NCBI GenBank assembly: GCA_021776465.1
Contig: JAJFFU010000113.1
Span: forward strand, 84,772 to 148,771
Reading direction: 5' to 3'
From: Parvularculaceae bacterium
Lineage (GTDB): Bacteria > Pseudomonadota > Alphaproteobacteria > Caulobacterales > Parvularculaceae
Length of the DNA: 64,000 nt
The notes under the pieces were generated by a model. It did no database searches. It had not been told where the DNA came from and was given only the letters and a program-made list of their open reading frames with translations. Position 1 is the first letter of the stretch. Each line of letters starts with the position of its first letter. A program made the translations under genes and the position numbers. Shown here one piece after another: positions 24,198-30,735 of the stretch.

Positions 24198-24596
24198 ATG
24201 CCTTCCGAGCGTAAGATTCGCCTAGAGTGTCACGAAGGAACGAGCAACAAATTTTATGTTGTTTGTATAAACCAAGAAGTGAATGGTACGTGGACAGTGG
24301 GGACGGGATATGGGGCAATTGGTAATCGTGCCAGACTTGATTTCGATGACAATGATGGAACAGGATATACATACAACGAAGCCTGGCGCAAGTACGAAAA
24401 GATTGTGTATTCCAAAAAGAGAAAGGGGTATGAAGAAGTGGCTTGGGAAAAGATCCCTCGGTTCGCTAATTCAGACAAAGTAAAGTCAGGCCCTGCTGTA
24501 ACGCCTACTCTCAAAGAAACCATCATGGATGATACCCCGAAGGATGATGTTTTCAAATTTGGAGGCAAGCAGGGCAAGAGGAGATTGAGGTTATAG
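24198..24596 (+). CDS. WGR-domain protein
   Basis: Residues 5-85 follow the WGR pattern: SNKFYVVCI, WTVGTGYGAIGN, and YEKIVYSKKRKGYEE. WGR domains bind nucleic-acid ends and occur in PARPs and bacterial MolR-type proteins. The C-terminus DVFKFGGKQGKRRLRL matches the end of the DUF3150-like protein at 3383, suggesting a common tail signal. It stands alone without a catalytic domain. Confidence 0.82.
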   Translation: MPSERKIRLECHEGTSNKFYVVCINQEVNGTWTVGTGYGAIGNRARLDFDDNDGTGYTYNEAWRKYEKIVYSKKRKGYEEVAWEKIPRFANSDKVKSGPAVTPTLKETIMDDTPKDDVFKFGGKQGKRRLRL

Positions 24597-24609
24597 TTGA
24601 CAAAAGAGG

Positions 24610-24638
24610 TTGAAAACATTGAAGGTGTAGGGTATACT
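24610..24638 (+). promoter_or_regulatory. Sigma70-like promoter
   Basis: TTGAAA, 17 bp, TATACT before the ATG at 24656. Confidence 0.8.
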
Positions 24639-24655
24639 TTAACAGAGGCGTAAAT

Positions 24656-24850
24656 ATGGAGAATACAATGATTCCTACTGTCGAAAGTTTGAAGGATTTG
24701 AAGTTGAAGGAATGGGTGAAGGGGTTTAAGGTGAATCAAGATATTGTAGCTCATGAATTGCTAGCCAACCTCACGCTTGGTATTGTTATCATTGGCGCAT
24801 GTATTTGCCTGATCCCGTTCGTTGCTATTATTTCTGCTCTTGATAGGTAG
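24656..24850 (+). CDS. Small membrane protein
   Basis: The 64-residue product has one strongly hydrophobic helix near 38-60 preceded by a Lys-rich amphipathic part. The upstream AACAGAGGCG is a weak ribosome site. Function unknown. Confidence 0.7.
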   Translation: MENTMIPTVESLKDLKLKEWVKGFKVNQDIVAHELLANLTLGIVIIGACICLIPFVAIISALDR

Positions 24851-24857
24851 AATCAAA

Positions 24858-24955
24858 GCAAGAGATCCCACAGGAGGGGCGTGACGACGGTCATGAAGTA
24901 GGTTCGATTCCTACAAACCATGGTGGTGTTCGGGTTCAATCCCCGACCTCTTGCT
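24858..24955 (+). tRNA. Aberrant tRNA-like gene with two T-arm-like hairpins
   Basis: GCAAGAG/CTCTTGC forms a perfect acceptor. The last arm TCGGG-TTCAATC-CCCGA is a perfect T arm, but one extra C separates it from the acceptor. Before it lie a D-like arm (CCC…GGG), a hairpin CGTGA/TCATG with a 6-nt loop, and a second T-arm-like hairpin GTAGG-TTCGATT-CCTAC. The latter might act as a long variable arm. The anticodon is unclear. Confidence 0.5.
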
Positions 24956-24961
24956 ATAATT

Positions 24962-25036
24962 AGGCGGCTAGCTCAATGGAAGAGCACGGCGCTTACATCG
25001 CCGGGGTACCCGGATCAAAACCGGGGTCGCCTACCA
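24962..25036 (+). tRNA. tRNA-Val(UAC)
   Basis: Acceptor AGGCGGC/GTCGCCT, D arm GCTC…GAGC, anticodon stem CGGCG/CGCCG around CTTACAT, T stem CCCGG/CCGGG, discriminator A, CCA encoded. Fully canonical. Confidence 0.9.
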
Positions 25037-25086
25037 GGTATTAATGTATTAATGTGTTGTTAATTAAAAATGAAAAGGAGGGGGAA

Positions 25087-25866
25087 ATGGAATCAGTAGT
25101 TGAAACACGTACTTTGCGAGATGGGAGCAAGCACAATGTGAAGTTGATGGATATTGGCAATATGAAAGTGGGAGATAGGTATGTTTTGGATGGCGGTGAA
25201 GTGTACCATATTGTCAATATAAAACTGACTCCTGAAATCAGAATCTGTGTCGAGAGTGAAAACTCTAAGTATGGTCATACATTCAGAAATGCGAGTATCA
25301 AAAGATACTTAATTGTTGAGGAGAAGCCTGAGATAGAAGAGGGAGAGGGTGTTGATAAGTTTGAAAATGAGCTAAAGGAAAATATTTACAAATTCAACAA
25401 GAAGCGCGAAGATTTGATGTTTAACCTTCTAGAACTTGATGTATGTGATGAGTCGCGTATTGTTGTTAAGCATGATGTGGTATTGGGTGGGCTACATGTT
25501 AGGTATGAAAACGACTTTAATGGCACTGTAGAAAATCTTAAACTGTATACAATTGTCGAGTTTTCGTCGGCGATTAAAGCAGCAATGATGGAACGTGATA
25601 AGCGAGTTGTTCCTCCTGAGCCAGAAGTGAAATATGTTATGAAAAAGGAGAGAGATCTGAAGATGGGCGACACGTTTTCTTATCCAAATAGTGAGAACAT
25701 TTTCGTTTTCATTCCAAAAATTAATGGAAAGGACGCTCTGTGCATTAAGAATGGATCAGCCGGCAAAGTGGTAGGCGAATTTTACATAGTAACAAAATTT
25801 TCTTTTGCCGAGAATGTTTACATTCACAACTCAGAAACTCTTGAGAAGGTAGTGGAAGAAGAATAA
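25087..25866 (+). CDS. Two-domain member of the EGD-F paralogue family
   Basis: The ATG at 25087 follows AAGGAGGGGG. The 259 residues contain two family domains: MKVGDRYVL near 27-35 and LKMGDTFSY near 195-203, joined by a Glu/Lys-rich helical linker (about 85-125). It is the longest family member. Function unknown; the tandem domain suggests binding to a repeated or dimeric partner. Confidence 0.75.
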   Translation: MESVVETRTLRDGSKHNVKLMDIGNMKVGDRYVLDGGEVYHIVNIKLTPEIRICVESENSKYGHTFRNASIKRYLIVEEKPEIEEGEGVDKFENELKENIYKFNKKREDLMFNLLELDVCDESRIVVKHDVVLGGLHVRYENDFNGTVENLKLYTIVEFSSAIKAAMMERDKRVVPPEPEVKYVMKKERDLKMGDTFSYPNSENIFVFIPKINGKDALCIKNGSAGKVVGEFYIVTKFSFAENVYIHNSETLEKVVEEE

Positions 25867-25883
25867 CACGAATCGAGAGTCGT

Positions 25884-25944
25884 ACACCGGACGTAGATAG
25901 CGATGGCTAACAAGCTGGAGACAAACCAGTAGACATACAGGTGT
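25884..25944 (+). tRNA. Possible degenerate tRNA-like structure
   Basis: ACACCGG (25884-25890) pairs with CAGGTGT (25938-25944) at six of seven positions, and GCTGG-AGACAAA-CCAGT forms a 5-bp arm with a 7-nt loop. Seven extra bases (AGACATA) lie between this arm and the acceptor. The loop lacks TTC, and no anticodon is clear. Confidence 0.35.
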
Positions 25945-25964
25945 GGACAAGCGGAGAGACGCTA

Positions 25965-26046
25965 GGTTGGCATGGGGTGATTTCCCGAATGGTGAAAAGG
26001 AAGAGTCCCTTCCTGAAGTGGTTCAATTCCACAACATATGTCAACC
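25965..26046 (+). tRNA. Aberrant tRNA-like gene
   Basis: GGTTGGC/GTCAACC forms an acceptor. GTGG-TTCAATT-CCAC is a T-arm with seven extra bases (AACATAT) between it and the 3' acceptor. GGG…CCC and AGGAA-GAGTCCC-TTCCT occupy the D and anticodon positions, but position 33 is A. It shares ATGGTGAAAAGG with tRNA-Ala just downstream, suggesting partial duplication. Confidence 0.45.
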
Positions 26047-26052
26047 GCTTTC

Positions 26053-26123
26053 GGGGATATGGTGAAAAGGGCTCACGTTGCCTTTGCAAGGCAAAGTTCT
26101 CAGTTCGATTCTGAGTTTCTCCA
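26053..26123 (+). tRNA. tRNA-Ala(UGC)
   Basis: Acceptor GGGGATA/TTTCTCC with one mismatch, D arm GTGA…TCAC, anticodon stem TTGCC/GGCAA around TTTGCAA, T stem CTCAG/CTGAG. CCA not fully encoded. Confidence 0.83.
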
Positions 26124-26194
26124 CAAGTATAGTGTAGGCAAGGAGTTATATAAATGTTTTCACATGACGATAGCAAACATAAAAGGAGTATGAC

Positions 26195-26455
26195 ATGAGC
26201 GAAGAAAAGAAAGTAATTCCCATCCTTGTTCCAAATTTTATTATCCTAATGACAGCCTTTTTGATTTCAATCTTCACAGGGTATTCTGATGCCATTGGGA
26301 TTCCAAGTGCTCAGGCGGCGGATATTGTAACTTCTGTTGGGGTTGTTGTAGTGTTTATCTGTGGAATGGGAGTGGGCGCAATAGCATTTTGTTTTGGCAT
26401 AGAATGGGCTTTTGATCGGGCATTGGCTGAGATTAAAGTGTTGCTAGGTAAATAA
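26195..26455 (+). CDS. Two-helix membrane protein, paralogue of 29352
   Basis: The 86 residues have membrane helices near 9-29 and 45-70. SIFTGYSD.IGIP near 24-36 recurs as SIFTGHSEHIGIP in the gene at 29352, and both end in AE.(K/R)VLLG, so they are paralogues. AAAGGAGTATGAC precedes the ATG. Function unknown. Confidence 0.78.
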   Translation: MSEEKKVIPILVPNFIILMTAFLISIFTGYSDAIGIPSAQAADIVTSVGVVVVFICGMGVGAIAFCFGIEWAFDRALAEIKVLLGK

Positions 26456-26625
26456 TGCCATTTGAAGATCCAAAACCAGGCGATATCCTAGAACACACTT
26501 GTAGGAAATGTGGCACCAAAACCAAAATGACAGTGGGTGAATTTGTAGCTCTTGATGAGGATGGTAAAAAACACTGCCTAAACTGTCAATGTAAGCCAGG
26601 AAGCACAATAAAAAGAGGAGTCTGA
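26455..26625 (+). CDS. Small zinc-ribbon protein, 56 aa
   Basis: The ATG overlaps the previous stop (TAATG). The 56-codon frame has CRKCG near 16-20 and CLNCQC near 41-46. KPGDIL at 7-12 resembles the start of the EGD-F family. Function unknown. Confidence 0.72.
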   Translation: MPFEDPKPGDILEHTCRKCGTKTKMTVGEFVALDEDGKKHCLNCQCKPGSTIKRGV

Positions 26626-26626
26626 T

Positions 26627-26809
26627 ATGAAAGCTCTTGTATTGGCTAGTAAGGAAGAAGTGGCCGGATACCGCAAAGAGGCTGAGTCTATTTATACGCA
26701 TATAATGTTTGGCAGTGCAAGGGGTTGTGCTAGGCTTGCCGTAATGGAGTTCCAAGCTAATAAAGAGGGCAAGACAATCTACGAATGTATGGTAGGAAGA
26801 GATGGCTAA
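26627..26809 (+). CDS. Small hypothetical protein
   Basis: The 60-residue helical ORF begins after AGAGGAGTCTGAT and overlaps the next gene by eight bases. Not recognised. Confidence 0.68.
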   Translation: MKALVLASKEEVAGYRKEAESIYTHIMFGSARGCARLAVMEFQANKEGKTIYECMVGRDG

Positions 26810-27095
26810 GAAAGAATGGTGCAGAGAAAAAGATAGCGAAAGCACATTTCTGTATGAATTTGGCGGCGTAGCGCTTAGGTATATGCCTGATGTGGGAAGA
26901 CACCCGTATTTGCAGAAAATCTTAAAAAATGAAGGCATTGCTACACCTAAACTTATCAAGTGTCCAGATTGCGGTAAGAAGCACAGGGCTAAGTATTCTC
27001 TAAAAGGAGACTATTACGATGGGTTTTACTACGTATGTCTGCCAGCACACAAGAAGAGGGTGAAGAAGAAAAAGAGAGAGAGCAAGCGACAGTGA
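26802..27095 (+). CDS. Zinc-finger protein, tandem paralogue 1
   Basis: The 97 residues start KKEWCREKDSE, contain CPDCGKKH near 49-56 and end in PAHKKRVKKKK. The next gene shares this plan, so a tandem duplication is evident. Two or more Cys plus a lysine tail suggest nucleic-acid binding. Confidence 0.75.
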   Translation: MAKKEWCREKDSESTFLYEFGGVALRYMPDVGRHPYLQKILKNEGIATPKLIKCPDCGKKHRAKYSLKGDYYDGFYYVCLPAHKKRVKKKKRESKRQ

Positions 27096-27400
27096 AATGG
27101 TGCAAGGAAAAAGAAAGTTTATGTGGTTACATCCTTAAAATTCCATATGAAGATATAAAAAATGTGGAACAAGAGAATAAAACTAACTTTATCCAGAACG
27201 ACAACATGAAGTTGCAAAAAGCGCTGAAAAAACATGGTTATAACATAGGTCCAAAGGTTGATAGATGCACAGATTGCGGTAGGAGGTTAAAGGTTATGTT
27301 TCAAATAGATCGGAGTAAGCCAACTTGGACTGTTTTCCGATATTTACCAGCACACAAGAAGAAAATAAAGAAGAAAAAGATGGGAAGTAAAAAACAATGA
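27092..27400 (+). CDS. Zinc-finger protein, tandem paralogue 2
   Basis: The GTG start overlaps the previous stop (GTGA) and yields KWCKEKES, aligning with the paralogue upstream. The 102 residues have CTDCGRR near 62-68 and end PAHKKKIKKKKMG. Divergence from copy 1 is considerable. Confidence 0.75.
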   Translation: MKWCKEKESLCGYILKIPYEDIKNVEQENKTNFIQNDNMKLQKALKKHGYNIGPKVDRCTDCGRRLKVMFQIDRSKPTWTVFRYLPAHKKKIKKKKMGSKKQ

Positions 27401-27648
27401 AATATTTTTGTCGCCTGTGTGGCGAATTTCCAAACCCTAGGGGACAATGCCTATGCTCGCACAGAGAATATAAGGGTGATTGGGTTTATCCTGATGGATC
27501 AAAACCAAATGTTGAATCAAAGCGCTCTCGTGGTGAGGAGATAGAAGTTGTTACAGAAGGGTTTATAAAAAAGGGCGGACAGAATATACGTTCTAACGAT
27601 TGGAGGCCGAAAGCGCCAGGTGGTAGCAATGTGAGTAAGGGACAATGA
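27397..27648 (+). CDS. Small Cys-rich protein
   Basis: The 83 residues begin MKYFCRLCGEF…CLCSH, four Cys and one His in the first 24 residues, typical of a small zinc finger. The rest is polar. It overlaps its neighbours by four bases at each side. Confidence 0.75.
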   Translation: MKYFCRLCGEFPNPRGQCLCSHREYKGDWVYPDGSKPNVESKRSRGEEIEVVTEGFIKKGGQNIRSNDWRPKAPGGSNVSKGQ

Positions 27649-27872
27649 AATATTTTGTATTTGTGTATGATCAGTTTTACCCAAGAGGCGGGATGAACGA
27701 CTGCGTAGGAAAAACAGACACAATCCTTGAAGCTGTAGCTCTTTTGAAGAGTAGAGACAGGAGTGACGCTTACGGTGATATTTACGATGCAGAGAAGGAT
27801 ATGGTTGTAGCCGAGTTTAGAGTTTTCGGGAGAGATGCTGAGTGGAAACAATCGTACAAGATAGATCCATAG
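27645..27872 (+). CDS. Small hypothetical protein
   Basis: The 75 residues look like a compact alpha/beta fold (KYFVFVYDQFYP…AVALLKSRD…). Similar openings occur in small phage proteins of unknown role. Translationally coupled to the previous gene. Confidence 0.72.
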   Translation: MKYFVFVYDQFYPRGGMNDCVGKTDTILEAVALLKSRDRSDAYGDIYDAEKDMVVAEFRVFGRDAEWKQSYKIDP

Positions 27873-27878
27873 TTAAAC

Positions 27879-27937
27879 AGATATAACAAGGGCCTCCTAA
27901 GCTCTAGTTCTGGGTGCAATTCCCGGTGGGTCTACCA
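27879..27937 (+). tRNA. D-armless tRNA-Arg(CCU)-like gene
   Basis: AGATATA (27879-27885) pairs with TGGGTCT at six of seven positions; three bases later the anticodon stem AGGGC/GCTCT encloses CTCCTAA (CCU). T arm CTGGG-TGCAATT-CCCGG, discriminator A and CCA are intact. At 59 nt there is no room for a D arm. Confidence 0.6.
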
Positions 27938-28164
27938 GTCAAGGGTTTTATGATATGCAAGGGAAGGTTTGGAAACGAGTTGCGGTCGAACTAACATTCT
28001 CTCCGCGAGGGAACCAAGCTCTTTGTAAGGAGAACCGACTGGTAAGGTGTATGCTTTGGTCCCCGCGCTAGCGGGGTGCGAGCGGTAGCTGTGGCGGGGT
28101 ATCGGCCCAAGTAGATGAGCACCAAGTGGGGATCATGGCCCCACCTTGACATAAGAAATAATAT
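27938..28164 (+). ncRNA. Structured non-coding region
   Basis: No gene is seen in 227 nt. TCAAGG near 27939 can pair with CCTTGA near 28143, enclosing several hairpins: GCGG…CCGC, GGGAACCAAGC…GCTTTGGTCCCC and CCCCGC-GCTA-GCGGGG. It lies between two unusual tRNAs. I do not recognise RNase P, tmRNA or a group I intron. Confidence 0.45.
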
Positions 28165-28297
28165 GGGGCAGTAGCTCAGTAGTAATTCCGCAAAGGATCC
28201 GGGGGGTTTGTCTCCCCCGCAGTGAGCGGTAAGTCTGGAGCGCCGGGGCAATGACATAACCCGGAGGTCGTAGGTTAGAGCCCTACCTGCCTCTCCA
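28165..28297 (+). tRNA. tRNA(CAU)-like gene with D-loop insertion
   Basis: Acceptor GGGGCAG/CTGCCTC, T arm GTAGG-TTAGAGC-CCTAC and CCA are good. D-stem GCTC (28174-28177) and GAGC (28238-28241) are separated by 60 nt containing a GGGGG/CCCCC hairpin closed by CCGC/GCGG. The anticodon stem CCGGG/CCCGG encloses 12 nt ending in CAUAA, so CAU (Met or Ile2) is likely after removal of extra bases. Confidence 0.65.
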
Positions 28298-28318
28298 TAA
28301 GATATTCAGAGAATGTGC

Positions 28319-28347
28319 TTGAAAACAGTGTGAAATTGAGGTATACT
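28319..28347 (+). promoter_or_regulatory. Sigma70-like promoter
   Basis: TTGAAA, 17 bp, TATACT; the ATG at 28353 lies only six bases after the -10, so a leader of almost zero length is implied. Confidence 0.7.
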
Positions 28348-28352
28348 TTGGT

Positions 28353-28814
28353 ATGAATATCTTTGTTCTTGATGAGAATCCAAAACTTGCTGCTCAGTAT
28401 CAGTGCGATAAGCACGTAGTTAAAATGACGTTGGAGACAGCACAGCTTTTGTGTTCAGTGTATGAAGATGCGCCTTATCGTAGAACTCATTATAACCACC
28501 CTTGTTCTATTTGGGTTCGTGAGAGTGTTGATAATTTTTCGTGGCTTATTGTTCACGGGATTGCACTGGCAAACGAATACACATTTCGTTATGGGAAGGT
28601 TCACAAATCTCAAGCAGTGATTGAATGGGCTCGGAACAATCCTCCTCAACTACCAGAGATTGGTTTGACGAAGCATGTTCTTTGTATGCCAGAAGAATAT
28701 AAAATAAGTTGTGTTGTAACATCATACCGTAACTATTATAGGGGTGATAAATCTAGATTTGCATCTTGGAGACGAGACAGGGTCCACCCTACGTGGTGGG
28801 TAGATAATATATAA
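28353..28814 (+). CDS. Conserved phage protein (DENPKLAAQ family)
   Basis: The 153 residues open with NIFVLDENPKLAAQYQCDKH and continue with V.ETAQLL, HPCSIWVRES and YRNYYRGDK, a pattern I recall from many phage genomes without an experimentally assigned role (some are labelled DNA glycosylase-like). Conserved His/Asp/Trp residues suggest an enzyme. The transcript start predicted from the promoter almost coincides with the ATG. Confidence 0.8.
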   Translation: MNIFVLDENPKLAAQYQCDKHVVKMTLETAQLLCSVYEDAPYRRTHYNHPCSIWVRESVDNFSWLIVHGIALANEYTFRYGKVHKSQAVIEWARNNPPQLPEIGLTKHVLCMPEEYKISCVVTSYRNYYRGDKSRFASWRRDRVHPTWWVDNI

Positions 28815-28889
28815 GCGGGTATGATGTAACGGCTAGCATAAGACTTTTCCAAGGTTTTTGTTTGGGTTCGAATCCCAATATCCGCTCCA
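28815..28889 (+). tRNA. tRNA-Gly(UCC)
   Basis: Acceptor GCGGGTA/TATCCGC, D arm ATG-TAACGGCTAG-CAT, anticodon stem AGACT/GGTTT around TTTCCAA, T stem TTGGG/CCCAA, CCA encoded. Confidence 0.87.
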
Positions 28890-28917
28890 TGATTAATGTT
28901 TCATTTAGGAGAATATC

Positions 28918-29145
28918 ATGACTATCAAAGAACTGATTGAAGAACTGTCTAAGCTGAACCCTGACATGGAAGTAGTGACTAATGGACACAGTGATTGTGG
29001 GTCATCTTATGATGATGCTTACGTAGGGGAAGTTTTGCCCCTGAAAAGGTATAGAAACCGTAGTTGGCGAGGGAGCTACTATGATCGAGATGTTATAGAT
29101 ATTTACCCAGAAGATGAATCGTTTCAAGCTCTAGTGATTGAATGA
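28918..29145 (+). CDS. Small conserved phage-type protein
   Basis: The 75 residues begin TIKELIEELSKLNPDMEVV, a common start of small phage proteins with a helix followed by a beta sheet, and end YPEDESFQALVIE. AGGAGAATATC precedes the ATG. Function unknown. Confidence 0.78.
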   Translation: MTIKELIEELSKLNPDMEVVTNGHSDCGSSYDDAYVGEVLPLKRYRNRSWRGSYYDRDVIDIYPEDESFQALVIE

Positions 29146-29246
29146 ATATACAAGAAATTAATCAATTGGTGACGTTCTTCTATGCATTTTCAGCACTTAT
29201 ATTGTTGATGCTAGCAGTGGCTCCGCCAATTATGAGGAAAATGTAG
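29142..29246 (+). CDS. Membrane mini-protein, 34 aa
   Basis: The ATG overlaps the preceding stop (ATGA). The 34-codon frame has a single membrane helix (FFYAFSALILLMLAVAPP). Coupling and hydrophobicity support a real gene. Confidence 0.6.
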   Translation: MNIQEINQLVTFFYAFSALILLMLAVAPPIMRKM

Positions 29247-29248
29247 AA

Positions 29249-29362
29249 GTGAACAGAGAAAAGAACACGGGGTGCGACCCTTGGAGTGATTGCGAAAAGA
29301 AATATATGAAAAGAAGGCGAAGGAATAAATTAAAAAGGAGGCTACGAAAATATGGCTACTAA
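29249..29362 (+). CDS. Basic mini-protein, 37 aa
   Basis: A GTG at 29249 opens a 37-codon frame ending in a KRRRRNKLKRRLRKYGY tail and overlapping the next start. GAGGAAAA lies 10 bases upstream. It is plausible but lacks independent support. Confidence 0.42.
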   Translation: MNREKNTGCDPWSDCEKKYMKRRRRNKLKRRLRKYGY

Positions 29363-29768
29363 TGATAAGGGCGGATTTACGGCGAAAGAAAAGGCACCGC
29401 ATGCTACACCAATTTTTGTACCACAGATTTTGATTGCTGTGGTTGCACTTGTGACATCAATTTTTACTGGACATTCTGAACATATTGGAATTCCGGCTTA
29501 TGTAAATATGAGTGAGGGGGCAGAGTTTGCTTTTGTTATGTCTTCATACTTGTTTCTTGGGTTTGTGTGTGAAGTGTTGTATTCGGCAAGCGAGCTTAAA
29601 TATAAGGGACAAACAAGAGATCGGGACAATCATCCTCCTGTAGGAATTCTACTTATCATTTGGCCCATTGTATTTGTTTTTGGTGTTTGCCTATGTTTTG
29701 AATGTGTGGGAAACAGGTTAGTGGCTGAGACAAGAGTGCTCCTTGGCCAAGCTAAAGAAGATGCTTAG
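29352..29768 (+). CDS. Three-helix membrane protein, paralogue of 26195
   Basis: The 138 residues have hydrophobic helices near 22-42, 55-75 and 95-120. SIFTGHSEHIGIP and the end AETRVLLG match the shorter paralogue at 26195, with an insertion that adds a cytoplasmic loop (KYKGQTRDRDNHPP). AAAGGAGGC precedes the ATG. Function unknown. Confidence 0.78.
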   Translation: MATNDKGGFTAKEKAPHATPIFVPQILIAVVALVTSIFTGHSEHIGIPAYVNMSEGAEFAFVMSSYLFLGFVCEVLYSASELKYKGQTRDRDNHPPVGILLIIWPIVFVFGVCLCFECVGNRLVAETRVLLGQAKEDA

Positions 29769-29967
29769 ATTTGCAATGGGGGAAGATTGGGAAGAAGAAA
29801 AAATCATCTTTCCTAACGGAGATTCTCATTACAGGCTAAAACACATCCCTACAGGGTTAGAAACTGACGGATTAGATAGACTGCAAACATATGAAAACAT
29901 CCTACACGTAATGGGGCGTTTGGTGACGAGGTATAAAGATGAGCTTACTAAAAGTTATTCTCCTTAG
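29761..29967 (+). CDS. Small hypothetical protein
   Basis: The ATG at 29761 overlaps the previous stop; an upstream TTG frame is less likely. The 68 residues are alpha/beta with FPNGDSHYRLKHIPTG. It overlaps the lipoprotein gene by 29 bases. Confidence 0.68.
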   Translation: MLRFAMGEDWEEEKIIFPNGDSHYRLKHIPTGLETDGLDRLQTYENILHVMGRLVTRYKDELTKSYSP

Positions 29968-30322
29968 CTGTATAATTCTTTTTACATCATGTACAGCTAT
30001 GGAGATGTCTAGAGAGCCTTTAAACAATAGTATTACGAGCACTTGTTCACGCCTGGGGGCTGTAGACGAAACATTGGCCGATGATGCCTATACGGCTTTA
30101 TATGGGGCTAGAAACATGGGTGTAGGAGAGGCAGAGGCATACATTGCCTGTCGGCATATTCTCAATCTATTGATCGTAGATTATCTCAAATCTGCACGTA
30201 TAGTATGTACGGAGGGAGAGCTATTTGTCAAGCTCTACCAATGTCGAGATATTTTACGTGCATTTGATGAGGAGAATAGCGAAGCCTTATGTTACCTGAG
30301 AACGTCAGCCTTGAAGAAATAA
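29939..30322 (+). CDS. Lipoprotein
   Basis: The 127-residue precursor has a short signal peptide with lipobox LFTSC near 15-19, so Cys19 is probably lipidated. The mature part is helical with several Cys. Phage lipoproteins often block superinfection or act in lysis as o-spanins; no proline-rich spanin signature is seen. Confidence 0.75.
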   Translation: MSLLKVILLSCIILFTSCTAMEMSREPLNNSITSTCSRLGAVDETLADDAYTALYGARNMGVGEAEAYIACRHILNLLIVDYLKSARIVCTEGELFVKLYQCRDILRAFDEENSEALCYLRTSALKK

Positions 30323-30735
30323 ATGAAGTAAAGAAATCATACATTCCGTACGTAAGAGCAACAATAGCATATATTATCTCCGACCTGAAGCTTGAAGAGA
30401 TAGAATTAATAATAAAATTCAAGCCTGAAGAAAAGATGGTGACAACGTACGGTCATGCATATTACAGTAAACATTCCCACACTCCATATATTATTCATAT
30501 TGATAGTACGATGGAGCTAAATCACATGCTTACAATCATTTCGCATGAGGTGAGACATGTGTGGCAGCAGTACACAGGTAGATGGGTGTATGACAGGGAA
30601 AAGAAATTGGATTTTTGGCGAGGAAAGAGCTTGAAACATTACGCCCATGAGGATATAATTGAACAAGATGCTATTAGGTATCAAAAGAAAATTGAGCGAT
30701 TTATTGCGGGGCTACATTACGGGAGAAAGATATGA
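30289..30735 (+). CDS. Putative zincin metalloprotease-like protein
   Basis: The 148 residues contain ISHEVRHVWQQ near 84-94, an HExxH zinc motif, followed by an acidic/His-rich segment (HYAHEDIIEQDA) near 120 that could supply the third ligand. The protein has no signal peptide. It overlaps the lipoprotein gene by 34 bases. Peptidase activity is inferred from the motif. Confidence 0.72.
   Translation: MLPENVSLEEINEVKKSYIPYVRATIAYIISDLKLEEIELIIKFKPEEKMVTTYGHAYYSKHSHTPYIIHIDSTMELNHMLTIISHEVRHVWQQYTGRWVYDREKKLDFWRGKSLKHYAHEDIIEQDAIRYQKKIERFIAGLHYGRKI

Noticed and set aside
27938-28164. RNase P RNA or tmRNA
   Set aside because: The conserved RNase P cores (such as GAGGAAAGTCC) and the tmRNA tag frame and tRNA-like ends are absent.
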